From Hoplostethus atlanticus (taxonomy: Eukaryota; Chordata; Actinopteri; Trachichthyiformes; Trachichthyidae), in the NCBI GenBank assembly GCA_034670405.1, contig JAXDDX010000062.1, positions 1,674,001-1,738,000 of the forward strand: a DNA stretch of 64,000 nucleotides, in the 5' to 3' direction. A program made the position numbers and the translations under genes. The notes under the pieces were generated by a model. That model saw only the letters and a list, made by a program, of their open reading frames with translations. It did no database searches and had not been told where the DNA came from. Shown here piece by piece: positions 47,540 to 58,964 of the stretch. Positions within the stretch are counted from its first letter, which is position 1, and every line of letters begins with the position of its first letter.

Positions 47540-48070
47540 CAGGGGTGTCATGTCAACAAACCCTAAGCTAAGAGAGGGGAGTGCTTCCTTGCTTTAAAAA
47601 TAGTGCTCTTTGGAGTCAAGGGTTAAAGAATACTTGAAAAAAAAAAAAGGAAGCCAAGGCACTCTCATTTTGTGTGCAGAAGGTAATAATTATAATAATA
47701 ATAATAATCATCTTCATCAGGACCCTGATAAAGGCACATATGCAGAAACATGTAGGGTAGCCATAGAAAAGTAAATGCTTTTGCACACAAAAGAGTGCCT
47801 TGACTTCCTTTTTCCCAACCTTAAGCTATTGCAAAGTCCCTGCATCTAATATAAATTACCAAAAGTTTAAAAAAAATGCTTACATGGATTACTGGAGAGA
47901 AAATGTAGCAATGACTGATGACTGACATGATATTATTATTTATTTATTATTTATTATTATTAAATGTGATGCTTGATCTTTGCTCTGATAAAAATGACAA
48001 GATGAAATTTTAATGTATTTTAGATGTGTCTCCCAAATAGATTTCTTGTGATTTTTGCTGGATCCTTGCT
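47540..48070 (+). mobile_element. Rep-E element (hAT-like), copy 3, with nested insertion
   Basis: It begins caggggtgtcatgtcaacaa followed by accctaagcta, as in the copy at 33537. The sequence is then interrupted and resumes at about 47818 with accttaagctattgcaaagt and ccctgcatctaat. Later blocks include gcttgatctttgctctgat. The right end is not defined. Confidence 0.65.
47649..47810. mobile_element. Hairpin MITE nested in Rep-E copy 3
   Basis: The left arm (47649-47682: ggaagccaaggcactctcat then tttgtgtgcagaag) and the right arm (47778-47810) are reverse complements, apart from a few mismatches, over about 33 bases. Between them is an ATA-repeat and ccctgataaaggcac...gaaacatgtaggg sequence. 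The repeated ctaagct/cttaagct of the host element on both sides may mark the insertion point. Confidence 0.72.
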
Positions 48071-48655
48071 CTCTATTGAGTGAACAGCAGGGAAACATCC
48101 TGCACAGGCTGTCAGAAAGGAGGTTTTACCGAAGATCTGGAGGATGAACAGAAAAATGGCCGCCCTTTCATTTAAATTAAAATTCTCTTCATGGTTTGCT
48201 TCAATGCCAGTGGAAGATTCACATTAAGGTATTTCCGCCAGTAGTAGCAAGCCTGCCAGCAGGAACGGCCAGTCGATTGGGGGAGGGGCCAGTGTGATAT
48301 GGGACGAGCCAATCGGATGGGGGAGGAGCAGCTTCGTGCGTTGAGGAGAGCAGAGAATCAGAGCTGAGAGCTGCTCGTATTTAAATAAATACTGGAAATT
48401 CATTGAAATTCATGATCATCTGTCCCTCAATACTTAATGTTCATTCCCAGTGTCAACATGTAGATCTAGATTTTTTTATTTCATTTTAATTGCATTGTAA
48501 CAGGAATTTGTAAAACATTTGGAAATGGGACTTTTATAGTTAATGTTAGACTAGGTTTGCTATATAGATCTATGGAACACGTGTTAAGTAATATAGTAAT
48601 AGTATCTGGCTGATTAACGTTGAAGTAGCAAACGTTAGCTAGCTTGCCGGCTATG
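48071..48655. other. Intergenic, no gene
   Basis: Two similar segments, ggccagtcgattgggggagg and agccaatcggatgggggagg, lie at about 48268 and 48307, a short imperfect duplication. No gene is seen. Confidence 0.45.
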
Positions 48656-49037
48656 TTAGCTAGCTTGCCATTAGATAGAAAGATAGATACTTCATTGATC
48701 CCCAGGGGGGAATTCTGCGGTAACAGTATCACAAGAAACAGAATGTACAAAATACAAAGGCAAGGTACAAAATACAAAGGCAAGGTACAAAATACAAAGG
48801 CCTAAATACTAAATACTACAGTACTAGGTGACATAGAACTAGGATGTACAGTGGATGGATGGCATGTTTACATAAGTAGACTGGGAAGAGCAGCTTGTGA
48901 TTGAATGGTACACATATACAGAGTTAAAGAATGGTAATGAATGAAAGGGAATGCGAGTGGCTTAAGTGGCTAAAGTGAAGGGCAATGAATAAGTGTGAAA
49001 GGGAATGAATAATATTAGCTATATTAGCTAGCTTGCC
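48656..49037 (-). mobile_element. Retroposed fragment flanked by a 14-bp direct repeat
   Basis: TTAGCTAGCTTGCC occurs at 48656-48669 and again at 49024-49037. Next to the left copy is agatagaaagatagatactt followed by cattgatccccagggggga, the inverted 3' end of a retroposon common in fish, with a GATA-type tail. An 18-19 base motif, acaaaatacaaaggcaaggt, is repeated nearly three times at about 48747-48800. The target itself holds an extra copy of the direct repeat (48635), so the exact duplication length is ambiguous. Confidence 0.62.
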
Positions 49038-49409
49038 GGCTACAAGCACAAGAAAACACGCAAAATCTGATAACCTGAAATCTTGTCTGCGCAATCTTGT
49101 CTGGTGGACTACTCATGTGGTAGTTAGATAAACGCGAACAGGTCGCTCTACGCCAGCCGGGAGAGCTGACAGGCTTTATAATCGCTTCAACCAGGCAGGG
49201 GAAGTGAGGAAGCCTGCTCGTTTCCCGGGGCAGAGGCATGACGCCACACAAAATAATAGCCTTTATAGTGATTTTTCAAAAAACTAAGCCTTCGTGATTA
49301 ATAACATCAGATTCAAAGAGTGGTTTTTGGACTTGTGTGACATTGTATGTATTTTAATAGTTTCAGAGCAGTGTCTTTTTCAATGACGGTCTATGGATGT
49401 GTGTTTGAC
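49038..49409. other. Intergenic, no gene
   Basis: Nothing is recognised here. Confidence 0.45.
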
Positions 49410-49741
49410 GGCCTGCTTGCTAGTCCATCACAGGCTAACATGTAGACAGACAAACACACTCACATTCACACATTACATTACAGTCATTTAGCAGACGCTT
49501 TTATCTAAAGTGACAAGTTACAGTTGACACTACGTGGGGACTGAGACTGAGACTACGACCCTGAGACTGAGAGTCTTATGCTCTACTGACTGAACTGTCC
49601 GGGCCGGACCTATGGACAATTTAGAGTGTCCAATTCACCTGTCCATTCATGTCTTTTTGGACTGTGGGACGAATGCAGAAGGGACTAGGGGGCCGAGATT
49701 GGAGAACCCTTCTCACTGTGCGGTGACGGTGCTAACAGTGC
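49410..49741 (-). mobile_element. Fish SINE-like repeat split by a second SINE
   Basis: On the minus strand, 49741-49606 reads a diverged form of a common fish repeat (gcactgttagcaccgtcacc, then tttggactgtggg-like sequence inverted, then tctaaattgtccatagg). After the interruption it continues at 49479-49410 (gtgtgaatgtgagtgtgttt, gtctgtctacatgttagcct, gtgatggactag). In intact family members as I know them these two parts are adjacent, so the 125 bases between them are an insertion. Confidence 0.68.
49480..49604 (-). mobile_element. tRNA-derived SINE (tRNA-Lys-like head)
   Basis: The minus strand starts gcccggacagttcagtcagt and agagcataagactctcagtc, which follows tRNA-Lys in acceptor stem start, D-arm (A box) and anticodon arm. 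The anticodon loop is altered and no recognisable B box or 3' acceptor half remains, so it is not a functional tRNA. A short body leads to the tail gataaaagcgtctgctaaat and gactgtaatgtaatg, which is also the tail of Rep-B (2697-2871, 34415-34603). Confidence 0.78.
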
Positions 49742-50015
49742 CCCTTTGCTCTACATAGTAAAAACTATTCAATCCGATCTGGACTCACTTAGGGTAAGAC
49801 ACGACGAGCGCCACAACCTGCCATAACAAAATGACCCCCGTGTTTGATTAGGATGGAAATTGGCTTCGGATATGACACCCGTGACCTTCCAGGCACAGGA
49901 TGGCTTCTCTAACCAATATCTCACCCCCCAACCCCAATGATTACAGGACTGGTTGCGCCCAGCTGCAAGGCTATTATCTTTTATAGAAATTGATGTCCCT
50001 TCAAATAACATCCAG

Positions 50016-50053
<38 letters not shown>

Positions 50054-50366
50054 GATTCGGAGCATATGAGAGTAGGTGTAAAAGAGGGTGGGGGGGTGAC
50101 AGAATCACGTTGCCACCCTGCTATCGACCGCCACAGGGCTTGTCTTCCTGAGGTAGACGCAACATTAATAAAGTTTTTGCCCCACATCGTCTCAGAGATT
50201 AGGATCTAGAAGGGAAAGGAGAGAGGGAAGGAGGGCGAGAGACATAGACTGAGAAAGATTCATATGGAGGTATCCCGTATCTGTGATTCATCACAACCCT
50301 GGAAGACCATTCCTTCATAAACTGGCGTTTTCGGCTCCTCTTACCATTTCTACAGCGCTGCCCTGT
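49742..50366. other. Intergenic with (GT)n, no gene
   Basis: (GT)n lies at about 50018-50050; flanking frames are artefacts. No gene is seen. Confidence 0.55.
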
Positions 50367-51182
50367 TACATCGATATATCAGTTTGCCATTATATGGGGC
50401 TGATATTGACCTTTTTTTTATTAAAAATGGGATCTGGTCCAGCCAGTGTAGTCCACCTCTAGTCCATATGATGCAGTTTGATTCATTACATACGTATTGT
50501 AGAATTGATCAATACTGGTTGTCTATGGGAAGTCCTTAACCTGAAATGATTCTAATGAGGCATTTTGATCAGATTTCACATGACTATTCATGAATGTGTA
50601 TCATCCTGGGTTTCAATGGGGTGCATTGGTGTCTAGAATTGGTCTCAATCCTGTTCCTAGGGTTGAAAGACTGATATTTTTGGATTGAAGCTGCTAATTT
50701 GTGCCAATATTTTGTGCTGTATCTTTAAATTTGACAATTTTCACGCTAAAAAGAACCTGAAAATACAAGCACAGCTCCATAAGGCAGGGTGAGGCAGGTT
50801 ATGGAGTAAAATCATACCCTCATCCTCAAATATTGGCCCTATATGTCAGCAAATCGATAATTGGTCCAACCCAGAGGCTTTTCTAGCCTGCCAAGAATAA
50901 CATTTCCAGGGAAAACACTGAATACATGGAATTTTGTGGAATTCTTAGGCATGAAAATTTAAAGATATTATTAAATATCGGCACAAAATATCGTCTATCG
51001 CAGCTTTAATCCTTAATCTTTAAAGAGTCAGCACCAAATTAATTCCCTAATCTCCATGTCTATATCACACTTGTTGAATAATGTTTACCTGCTAAAGTTC
51101 CCTTTACAAAACAGGATCAAGACAGCTACTTACTTACAAAATATCAGTATCGGCCTTGAACAACCCATATCAGTCGAACCCC
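50367..51182 (+). mobile_element. Rep-A element, copy 4 (longest)
   Basis: About 815 bp. The left end is acatcgatatatcagtttgc, with gggatctggtccagccagtg, gaattgatcaatactggttg, gggaagtccttaacctgaaa and ttttgatcagatttcacatg following. It ends aatatcagtatcggccttga and caacccatatcagtcgaacc; the end reverse-complemented (ggggttcgactgatatgg) pairs with the family's left terminus GGGTTRGACCGATAT. No transposase frame is present. Confidence 0.72.
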
Positions 51183-51869
51183 ATACCTCTCTCCAGTGTC
51201 CTAGAGGAAACGAAAGCCTTGTCCCCCCCTAAACATTTATTACGAGCCGTCTGCTCGTGACAACCCACAACATACAAGGCTGCAGAGGCTAATGGGAAAG
51301 CGCCATATGGGCTTACATATTGCGTGCATTCATCTTGTGCCGAGGTGCATTTTTCTTTTCTTTTTTTTCTGGACAGCTTGTGTTGACTGGCCTTGGCGTT
51401 TCCACTCAGCAAACATCTTCCCTGAGCTCTCCTAGCCCTTTTCTATCCACCAGACAAACAGGGAGAAGAAAAGAAAACCAGAGCATTAAGAGAGAAATGA
51501 AAATAGATTTCTGTTTGTTTGTTGTCTTCCACAAGCCCCGGAAGGCCCGCCGCGGTGTGAAGGGAAGCCACGTTGGACCTTTCCCAGAGAAAAGCTAGTG
51601 TTGTCGGGCCCCCGAGGCCTGCGGACAGACAGCTGACAACTGAATCCGAGGCTTAAGTAAAACACCGAGGTCTAATAGTAGCTGTTTTACCGGCTGTAAA
51701 CATTGATCATCCCACTTGTCCGACACTTTTAGAGCCGGAAGAGCACCGCGCTACGGGCTATGGTGTTTTGATGTGCGAAAAAAAGCAGTTCAAAAGGTAA
51801 GAAGATTGCATTGATTCCCTCCCCGGGGGCCAGAGACAGAGAGAGAGAAAGATGGATAGAAAGAGATAG

Positions 51870-51918
<49 letters not shown>

Positions 51919-53774
51919 GATCAGTAACCTTGCTCTTTGTATATCTTCCACCTTGTAACATGAAGTGGGAGTGGAGTGGTAAATGGAGAGAGTGGTACCT
52001 GCATCGAGGTGCCCTTGTGCAAGGCACTTAACCCCTGAACTGCTCAGTAGAAGACTATGGTTGCACTAGGCTATATGAAGGCTCATGAGTCGACTTTCCC
52101 CCGAGATAAATTTACTTATTTTCTTTCATTGCCTCGGGCCTGGAAGGTGAAATCTCTCTCATCTCTCTTTTTCTTTCTCGCTGTCTTAGTTTCACAACCT
52201 TTCTCCGCTGCATTCCCCTACTTTTTATTCCTCTCCGGCCTCCTTTTACACTCGGGCATTAATGTGTTTCATATCAGGATTGCGTCCAGGTCTGATTTAG
52301 CCGGATTACATGTCTCCGGTATAAATGGGATTTTGCTTTCGCTCACCAAACTTTTGCCAGATTGCGCATCGCTTCCCCTTGTTATATTTACACCCTTTAG
52401 AAACTGACCGTAAACACCTTGTCTCGCTCGTTTCTCGTCCACCGGTGTCCTGACGATCCGTTTTTTGGCAGCCACATTACTTTCTGAGCCACCTACCTGC
52501 CTGTAACATACCTGTCAGAAATGTTTGGTAGAAGACATGACGTGCACATCATTGCTTTGGTGAGCAGAGGAGAACTTGTAGACGCAATCTGGGCATGAGG
52601 CTGTTAGCGTGGCTCTGACCTCCGAAGCCGGCTTGGGTGATCAGATCGTAAATGCATCTTGGGCGTCTGGATTTTTTAAGCTTAGTTTATATCTTAACAC
52701 CAGGTGGAAAGTGGGTCGCTGTCTTTATGCCCCCTTGTTGTTGAAGAGTACAGTCGTGTTGGCTTTCCCGTCCCTCCCTCTCTGAGCGCATGGCAGCAGG
52801 GCGGTCATACCGGTAATCGAGGCGGCGGTAATGAATGGAAGCCTTCTCCGTCGGCAACACCTGCCTCCTCAGTCACACGGAGATAATTCAGAGCGGGGAG
52901 GCTCGCATCGATCATAAGCAAGGATTGATGTGAACGTCAGCCTACATGCGGAGACAATAGGGGGGGAATATGCATGCACATCTTTTCTAAAAGTGCACCC
53001 ACACACTTGCACAAAACTGTGCTACATGGACCATTTTGTAAATTGCACACACACATTTAAAAAAACTAAAGTATTGAAAGTAAAGAGTATTGTCAAAGCA
53101 ATATGCAAAATGTAGAAACCACCAAACAACACTATACATTCAAATCATATTGAGATAATCATTTGGTTTGAAAAAAAGGAAACTACAATACAATAGAACA
53201 TAATCAGTAATATCTATAATAATGGATAACAACTCTGTATATTCCTGCACTTTCTCATCTCTCATCAACTTTTAACAGGAACAAAAAGATCAGATCACAC
53301 ATCACCCTGATGTTGGCATCTTTACACTGGTTTCCTGCTGCATTCAGAATTGATGTTAAGATTACTGATCCCTTTAAAGGAAAAGTCCACCAATTCCCAC
53401 CCCACACTGTTATATACCATCAATCTGTGATGTTCAGTGCACTCCAGGAGTTATTTTGTGATTTACCTTTTTATTGTACCCACTTTCCCTCAACCTTCCT
53501 TGTCTACTTCAACTTCACTTAGTGATTTCCTACAATTCCCACAATGCCTTTTGACAAACCCCAGAGAACAGGAAGGAACTTGCTGCTGCGTTCATGCGTT
53601 GAACTCGTTGGGAAGCCCTTGGCTATTGCTAGCATGCTCCATGGCAACAACTCATTAACGCATTGCTTTGTCAACCAAAGAAATTGCAGAAGGTGTTTAC
53701 AGTTAATCATAAACAGAGTTGATTGCATAAAAGCTGTGAATATAACTAGTAATTACCATCAGCTGTGGGTTTTA
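51183..53774. other. Mostly unique intergenic sequence
   Basis: (GA)n lies at about 51870-51917, flanked by GA-rich DNA from 51835. At 52011-52050, ggtgcccttgtgcaaggcac followed by ttaacccctgaactgctcag is a fragment of a common fish repeat. 52100-52900 looks unique. No gene is seen. Confidence 0.5.
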
Positions 53775-53956
53775 CGAGTAGGTGGAGAGAGTGTTAGCAC
53801 TAGCGCTAGCTTCGATGCACAATCTCTTGTCACCACGTTGCATTGTGGTCTATTGAGGCTACTGTCGAGTAGGTGGAGAGAGTGTTAGCACTAGCGCTAG
53901 CTTCGATGCACAATCTCTTGTCACCACGTTGCATTGTGGTCTATTGAGGCTACTGT
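53775..53956. repeat. Perfect 91-bp tandem duplication
   Basis: 53775-53865 and 53866-53956 are identical as read, starting cgagtaggtggagagagtgt and ending gaggctactgt. The unit contains the palindrome-rich gcactagcgctagc. Lack of divergence implies a recent duplication or an assembly artefact. Confidence 0.93.
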
Positions 53957-54256
53957 CTGTGGAGAAATTGGTGTCTCTTCCTCTTCTACGATGGATTTCT
54001 CCCTGTGTGATTGTTGAACGATGGTGCGAAATGGTGGAAATATGTCACATATTGGTCACACACACACACACACACACACACACATTCACAGGGCTGTTTT
54101 TATCTCTGCTGTGCCATTTCTTGGTAAATGTCAATGAGTGAGAGTTATAGATTGGGAAGAGCTGCTGTTCATTCTGTAATTAGAGAGGAAGAACAGGACG
54201 AGTGTGCAGAGGAGAGAGGGGGAGAAAAGAGCAAAGATCAGTACTGCTTTTAATAG

Positions 54257-54303
<47 letters not shown>

Positions 54304-54519
54304 AAAGTGTGCGTGAGTCCATGTATGTCCATTTGCATCTGTATCCAGCACCTGTCCTTTCTCCTGCAATTCACACACCTCACCCTCTTCCCTTTCATTA
54401 CCTGAATCTGGGGCTTTTTTCTGCCAGCTTTTTAGAGACGGCGCAAAACTGACTATGAACACACACACACACACACACAGTGTACCTCTTACTCAGTCTC
54501 CCACATTATCCTGCAGCCA

Positions 54520-54556
<37 letters not shown>

Positions 54557-56339
54557 CTGTACATACACCTTAACATACAAACATGCAAAAAACACACCAT
54601 CCTCAACTGTGTAGTATCATTCGGCTAGCTGGCTATTAGCAGCTGAACTGTTAGCAAACAGCTTATAGCATATTACCTACTTATAAAGAAGCGCTGCTTC
54701 TTCCTTCTTCCTACGCAAGTCTCTGGCACAGCTGCAAATGTACGAGAGCGACCGTGTTTAAATGTACTGGTAAGCTATGACATTGATTTGCAATCAATAT
54801 CTTTTCTTTTGTCCGACGCAATTGCTCTAGCTAACATTGTAGGTGAGCAATCAAGGATCCTTTTAGTTAGTTACAGTATCCAACCAGTGTAAGACCTTTT
54901 CACACAAAGACTGTTGCGGATAAGCTTGCAGAAATGCTTGTTCCCCTATTTTTCTTTTAGTAAAAAAAAAAAAATATTAGAATAAAAAAAATAGTACAAC
55001 ACAATTTATATGGTTGTGACAGTTAACTTACTCTTGCATAACCCACATCATTAAATGTATTGAACAATATTACTAAATGATTAAATGTTCTTACATAATA
55101 CAGCATTCATTTTACCAAATTCTTATTGATTGCGTGGCCTGGATCATAGCACTGGCCTGCACCAACACAGCAGTGAGGCGATGGGGGTGTGAGAGAGTTG
55201 TCTGCAAGGACGTAGACACATGCTATTGAAATAGCCCAAAACACCCCGGATTTATAGAGAACAACCACAAGGAGATGATGGGAAGCACTTGCTATCTATC
55301 ATTAAGTGTGAACTAATCTAGTGGAGAGCGTTTCTTAAGGAGGACTGCCAACCTCTTAGGGTTCCAGTGGAATAGTGGAATAATAATACTGCTGTGTCAG
55401 TTGCTTTTTTGCCTTGCGAACAAAGGTTTTTCGTCTTTGTAGCAGAAAATTAGCTCACTCGTTGCACCGTCCTCCATCGCTGAGCAGCTCAAAATGCTTT
55501 GGGGTATGTATGTGGCTGAGAGCATCTCAAATTTTTTGAGTATGGGCCAGAAAATGAGTTTAGAAAGCCAGTAATCTCAGCACCTGGCTAAGTAATCATT
55601 GAGTCATTGCTGATCAATAACCTTATTAAACCTCCGCAGACATATTATGGTCATTTTGTGCTATGGGTAGTAACAATCTTACTGCCCCTTTAAAAGAGCA
55701 TACAATTGGGCGCAACAATTAAAATATTATTATTATTATTATTATTATTTTGGAGTAACACTGTTGAATGAGTTTACCAGGAACACCCAAATGCAACACA
55801 AGTCTTTTACCCGCATGTATGGGAAGTGGCATTAATTGGGATTCATTTAAAACGGTTGTCAAGGGCTAAGGAGTCGTTTACTCATTACCATGACCTTTTA
55901 GCTAATAATGTGTCTGCGTTCATAGGCTTCAATGGGAGACGCTTATTAAAACACCCTGTAATCAGATAGATGACCGTGTTTATTGGAAGAAATGAGTCGC
56001 CTTGTTCTGCGTCTGGGTCATTTTTCTGGATATTTTTTCTATTTGTGGATATATTACTATATTTTGTAGCTGTAGCATATAATTATTTCTTCAGAGTGTG
56101 TTCTAAGTGGCCGCATATGTGTGTGTGTGTGTGTGTGTGTACACAACATTCACCAAGATGCTGATGGAAACAGCTCTGTAAGTGTGTGTGTGTGTGCGTG
56201 TGCTTCTGTATCAGCAGTGTATAAACTAAACTATATATGTGCGATATACGTGTGTGTGTGTGTTTCTCCCTGTCTGTACGAGTGTGAGCCACAATGTTGA
56301 TGGGGCAGAGAGACACCAACTTGCTTAACATTCAGCACA

Positions 56340-56340
<1 letters not shown>
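53957..56340. repeat. Intergenic with many CA/GT microsatellites
   Basis: CA or GT tracts lie at about 54057-54083, 54258-54301, 54461-54480, 54523-54552, 56119-56140 and 56180-56200. An ATT repeat lies at 55727-55750. A diverged copy of the gctagctggctattagcagc / gcatattac repeat lies at 54617-54700. The part from 54700 to 55990 appears unique, with no gene. Confidence 0.75.

Positions 56341-56341
<1 letters not shown>

Positions 56342-56409
<68 letters not shown>
56342..56409. repeat. (CT)n microsatellite, 34 units
   Basis: A 68-base uninterrupted CT tract, the longest pure dinucleotide run noticed in the window. Confidence 0.95.
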
Positions 56410-56412
<3 letters not shown>

Positions 56413-56959
56413 GTGTCCCTATGTCTCTCTCCCCCTCAGTAGGATGACAGGAGCAGTGGAGGTGAATTCAGGACTCGTGCTGCGTTTTCATTGTCACATT
56501 GCAATTGTTATGAGAGGAGAGTGAGGTACTTCCTTTGGGTAAATGTGAAGAAGGTCAATAATAGTGATAATAATATCAATGGTTCCCTCGACTATCACTA
56601 GTACAGTCGGCTGTATGAATAATGTACGTAGTTCATGAAATCTTGTAAACATCCTCAGACTTTTTCGTCTCTTTGTCTGATTGGATAGCGGTGCACAGAG
56701 TGGCCCTGGTTGACAAAAGCGCTTTAAGCATTTCCTTTTCACCTCGACACAATTTTAAATAGAAAAAAAACCAAGATTATTTATATCTACGACGGGTGCT
56801 TTTATCTTCAAGCACATAATTGCCAAAACTATTCAATAAACCTATTAGGATTAATTGCGTCAATAATTAAAGATTAACAGACTAAAAGATGGGATGGCAA
56901 TAGATAGCAATAGAATAAAAAATGTTGTTGTTGTTCATTTAATTATAAACAAGATTACA
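56410..56959. other. Intergenic, no gene
   Basis: AT-rich unique-looking sequence. Nothing is recognised. Confidence 0.45.
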
Positions 56960-58230
56960 GTTCTTTTCCCCCCGCTCCACAGACCCATTGTTAATCTCAT
57001 AACCTAGTAATCGGCAACTCCCATCACCCGTAACATCAGGTTTGAGACGGCCGACCAAGGTTATCCATCCTCCCGGGGCTAGAGCTACCAACATAGAAGC
57101 TATTACAGATGCTGGCGAAAGGTAGGACCAGGCACAAGGGTAAGGAAGAGGTGCACGCCCCAATGTCTGAGGTCACAAAAAGTAATATAGCCGGGACCTC
57201 ACTAGAAAGATGTGTTGGCATCAACTAGTTGCCTCTGGCCCCTTACCTGCAAGGGGCAATGATGAGATTAATAGTAGCTTAGTCTCCTACGCTGCTACAC
57301 TATCTAGAAACAGATATATGTTTAAGATGAGCATAACACGTCTCCAGGTCATGTCAGATCGCAGGCTATTAGAGAGACTGCTAGGCATACATGGGAGTGT
57401 AGAGTCTGCCGGGTTAGATATAGTACATCAGACTGTGTGCCTCCCTCGCCATTTGTTTCGCCACTCTCATACATCAGCTGTCAATTTCAATCATTTACCT
57501 GATGCTACACCAAATTACATCAATTTAGTTGTAATTAGACCTACACATATTGCTGTAACTATAGACAATAACTCTAAGCGTGAGCATCTAACAATATAAC
57601 CAAAGCAACCAAAGCATCATTGATTAATGAGCCGATTATCGACAGTCTAGACACGATGGGTCTTTGTGAAACCTGGTTAAAGCCTGACACTTTCCTACCT
57701 CTACCTCTACTCTACTCTAACCACCGGGGATATACTCTCGTTCTTTAAATGAATTCTCTGATTTCATTTCGGGCCTAGTGACTCGAGCCCAAACAACACC
57801 TCTGATCCTCTCAGTAAGGCTTTCCATGGCGTTCCTGTGTTTGATTTAGTTGTCTCCTCCTACGTACCTGCCTTATCTGACCACTTCTTTATTCAATTCC
57901 AAATGGAATTGAACTGCACTATCTAGCTCCATTCTCTGATCATATTGACACCCTTGATAGTTTAACTAATGAACTACCTTCCACCCTACTTAACACAATC
58001 GTTTCCAATGCTATGGTTTACTGAGGAGCGTAAATGGCGCTCGACTAGACTCAGGCAAACGCAAAACTCAAAATTCTCAAAACTCAGAATATCGGCCTAA
58101 TTAGAGATGCGATCACCAGTATATACTCTATGAATTGTACTGTCCCACCCTTGAATAGCTCACTTGGTGTTTCTCAGGCTACTTGTGTACTTTCGCAGTT
58201 TGATTTAGTCTTCCTAGACACTCTCTCATA

Positions 58231-58964
58231 AGCCCCTTTCACACATGCAGTGAAACCCTGAACTTATCTAGACATTACTCGGAGGGGTTGTATGTGTGAA
58301 CGCAAATGTCCGAATCAGTTGGTCTGGAAGTCAAACGGACATTACCCACCCAGCACCCTAGTCTAAAATCAGTTTTCTCCCCGAGTGAGCCCAAGTGTGA
58401 ATGGAGCAGAAGATTCCCTGGAGTATTCTCTAGGAACGAGTGGGCGTGTTGATGATGACTACCGGGGCCGTGACAGACAGAGACAAAGGCAGGAGGGCAG
58501 AATCAACAGGCCAGCAGGCCGTTTTATTTGCAGCAAGCAACAGCAATAATTCAATAACTCCGTCTCTCCCAATGGGCCAGCCGCGGAGCACCCAAAGCCG
58601 GCCAGTCTGCCAGGCTTCCAGGAACATACCAGCTCCAACCCCGACTGACCGGCTCTTGCAGGCTGCCCCCGACTGCCTCCTCCGTGGACCTCAGTCCGAC
58701 GCCACCGCTGGAACCACTGGCTCTCTCTCCATAGTTCAACTTCACTCAACAGCCACCTGACCTTTTTGCGTCATGTCCTGTCTTCCACACGCTGTACCCA
58801 GGCCCCACCCCTTGCCTAAACTAACCGGAGTATTTTCTGTTGTTGTGATCGCATCTGAAACGGACATTCTCCGGCGGTGTGCTATATGTGTGGAAGGGCA
58901 ACTCCGGTTAAAGTGCGGACCTGATTCTCTGGAGAATGTCCGAGGTGTATGTCTGAAAGAGGCT
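58231..58964. mobile_element. TIR DNA element nested in the LINE
   Basis: The left end agcccctttcacacatgcag and the right end, reverse-complemented, agcctctttcagacatacac match at 16 of 20 positions. It sits between LINE endonuclease-side and RT-side sequence, so it interrupts that copy. A second inner symmetry (cggacatt / gaatgtccg) supports a terminal structure. No clear target duplication or transposase is seen. Confidence 0.68.
58459..58760 (-). mobile_element. LTR fragment related to the solo LTR, nested further
   Basis: The reverse complement shares cctggaagcctggcag, ctggccggctttggg, tgctccgc, gggagagacgga, aaataaaacggcc and tgtctctgtctgtcacgg, in order, with 28972-29177. It lies inside the TIR element, giving three layers of insertion. 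Its own ends do not show the TG...CA termini or target duplication, so it is partial. Confidence 0.72.

Noticed and set aside
49480-49604. Functional tRNA gene
   Set aside because: Only the 5' half resembles tRNA-Lys. The T-arm, B box and acceptor 3' strand are missing and a SINE tail follows.
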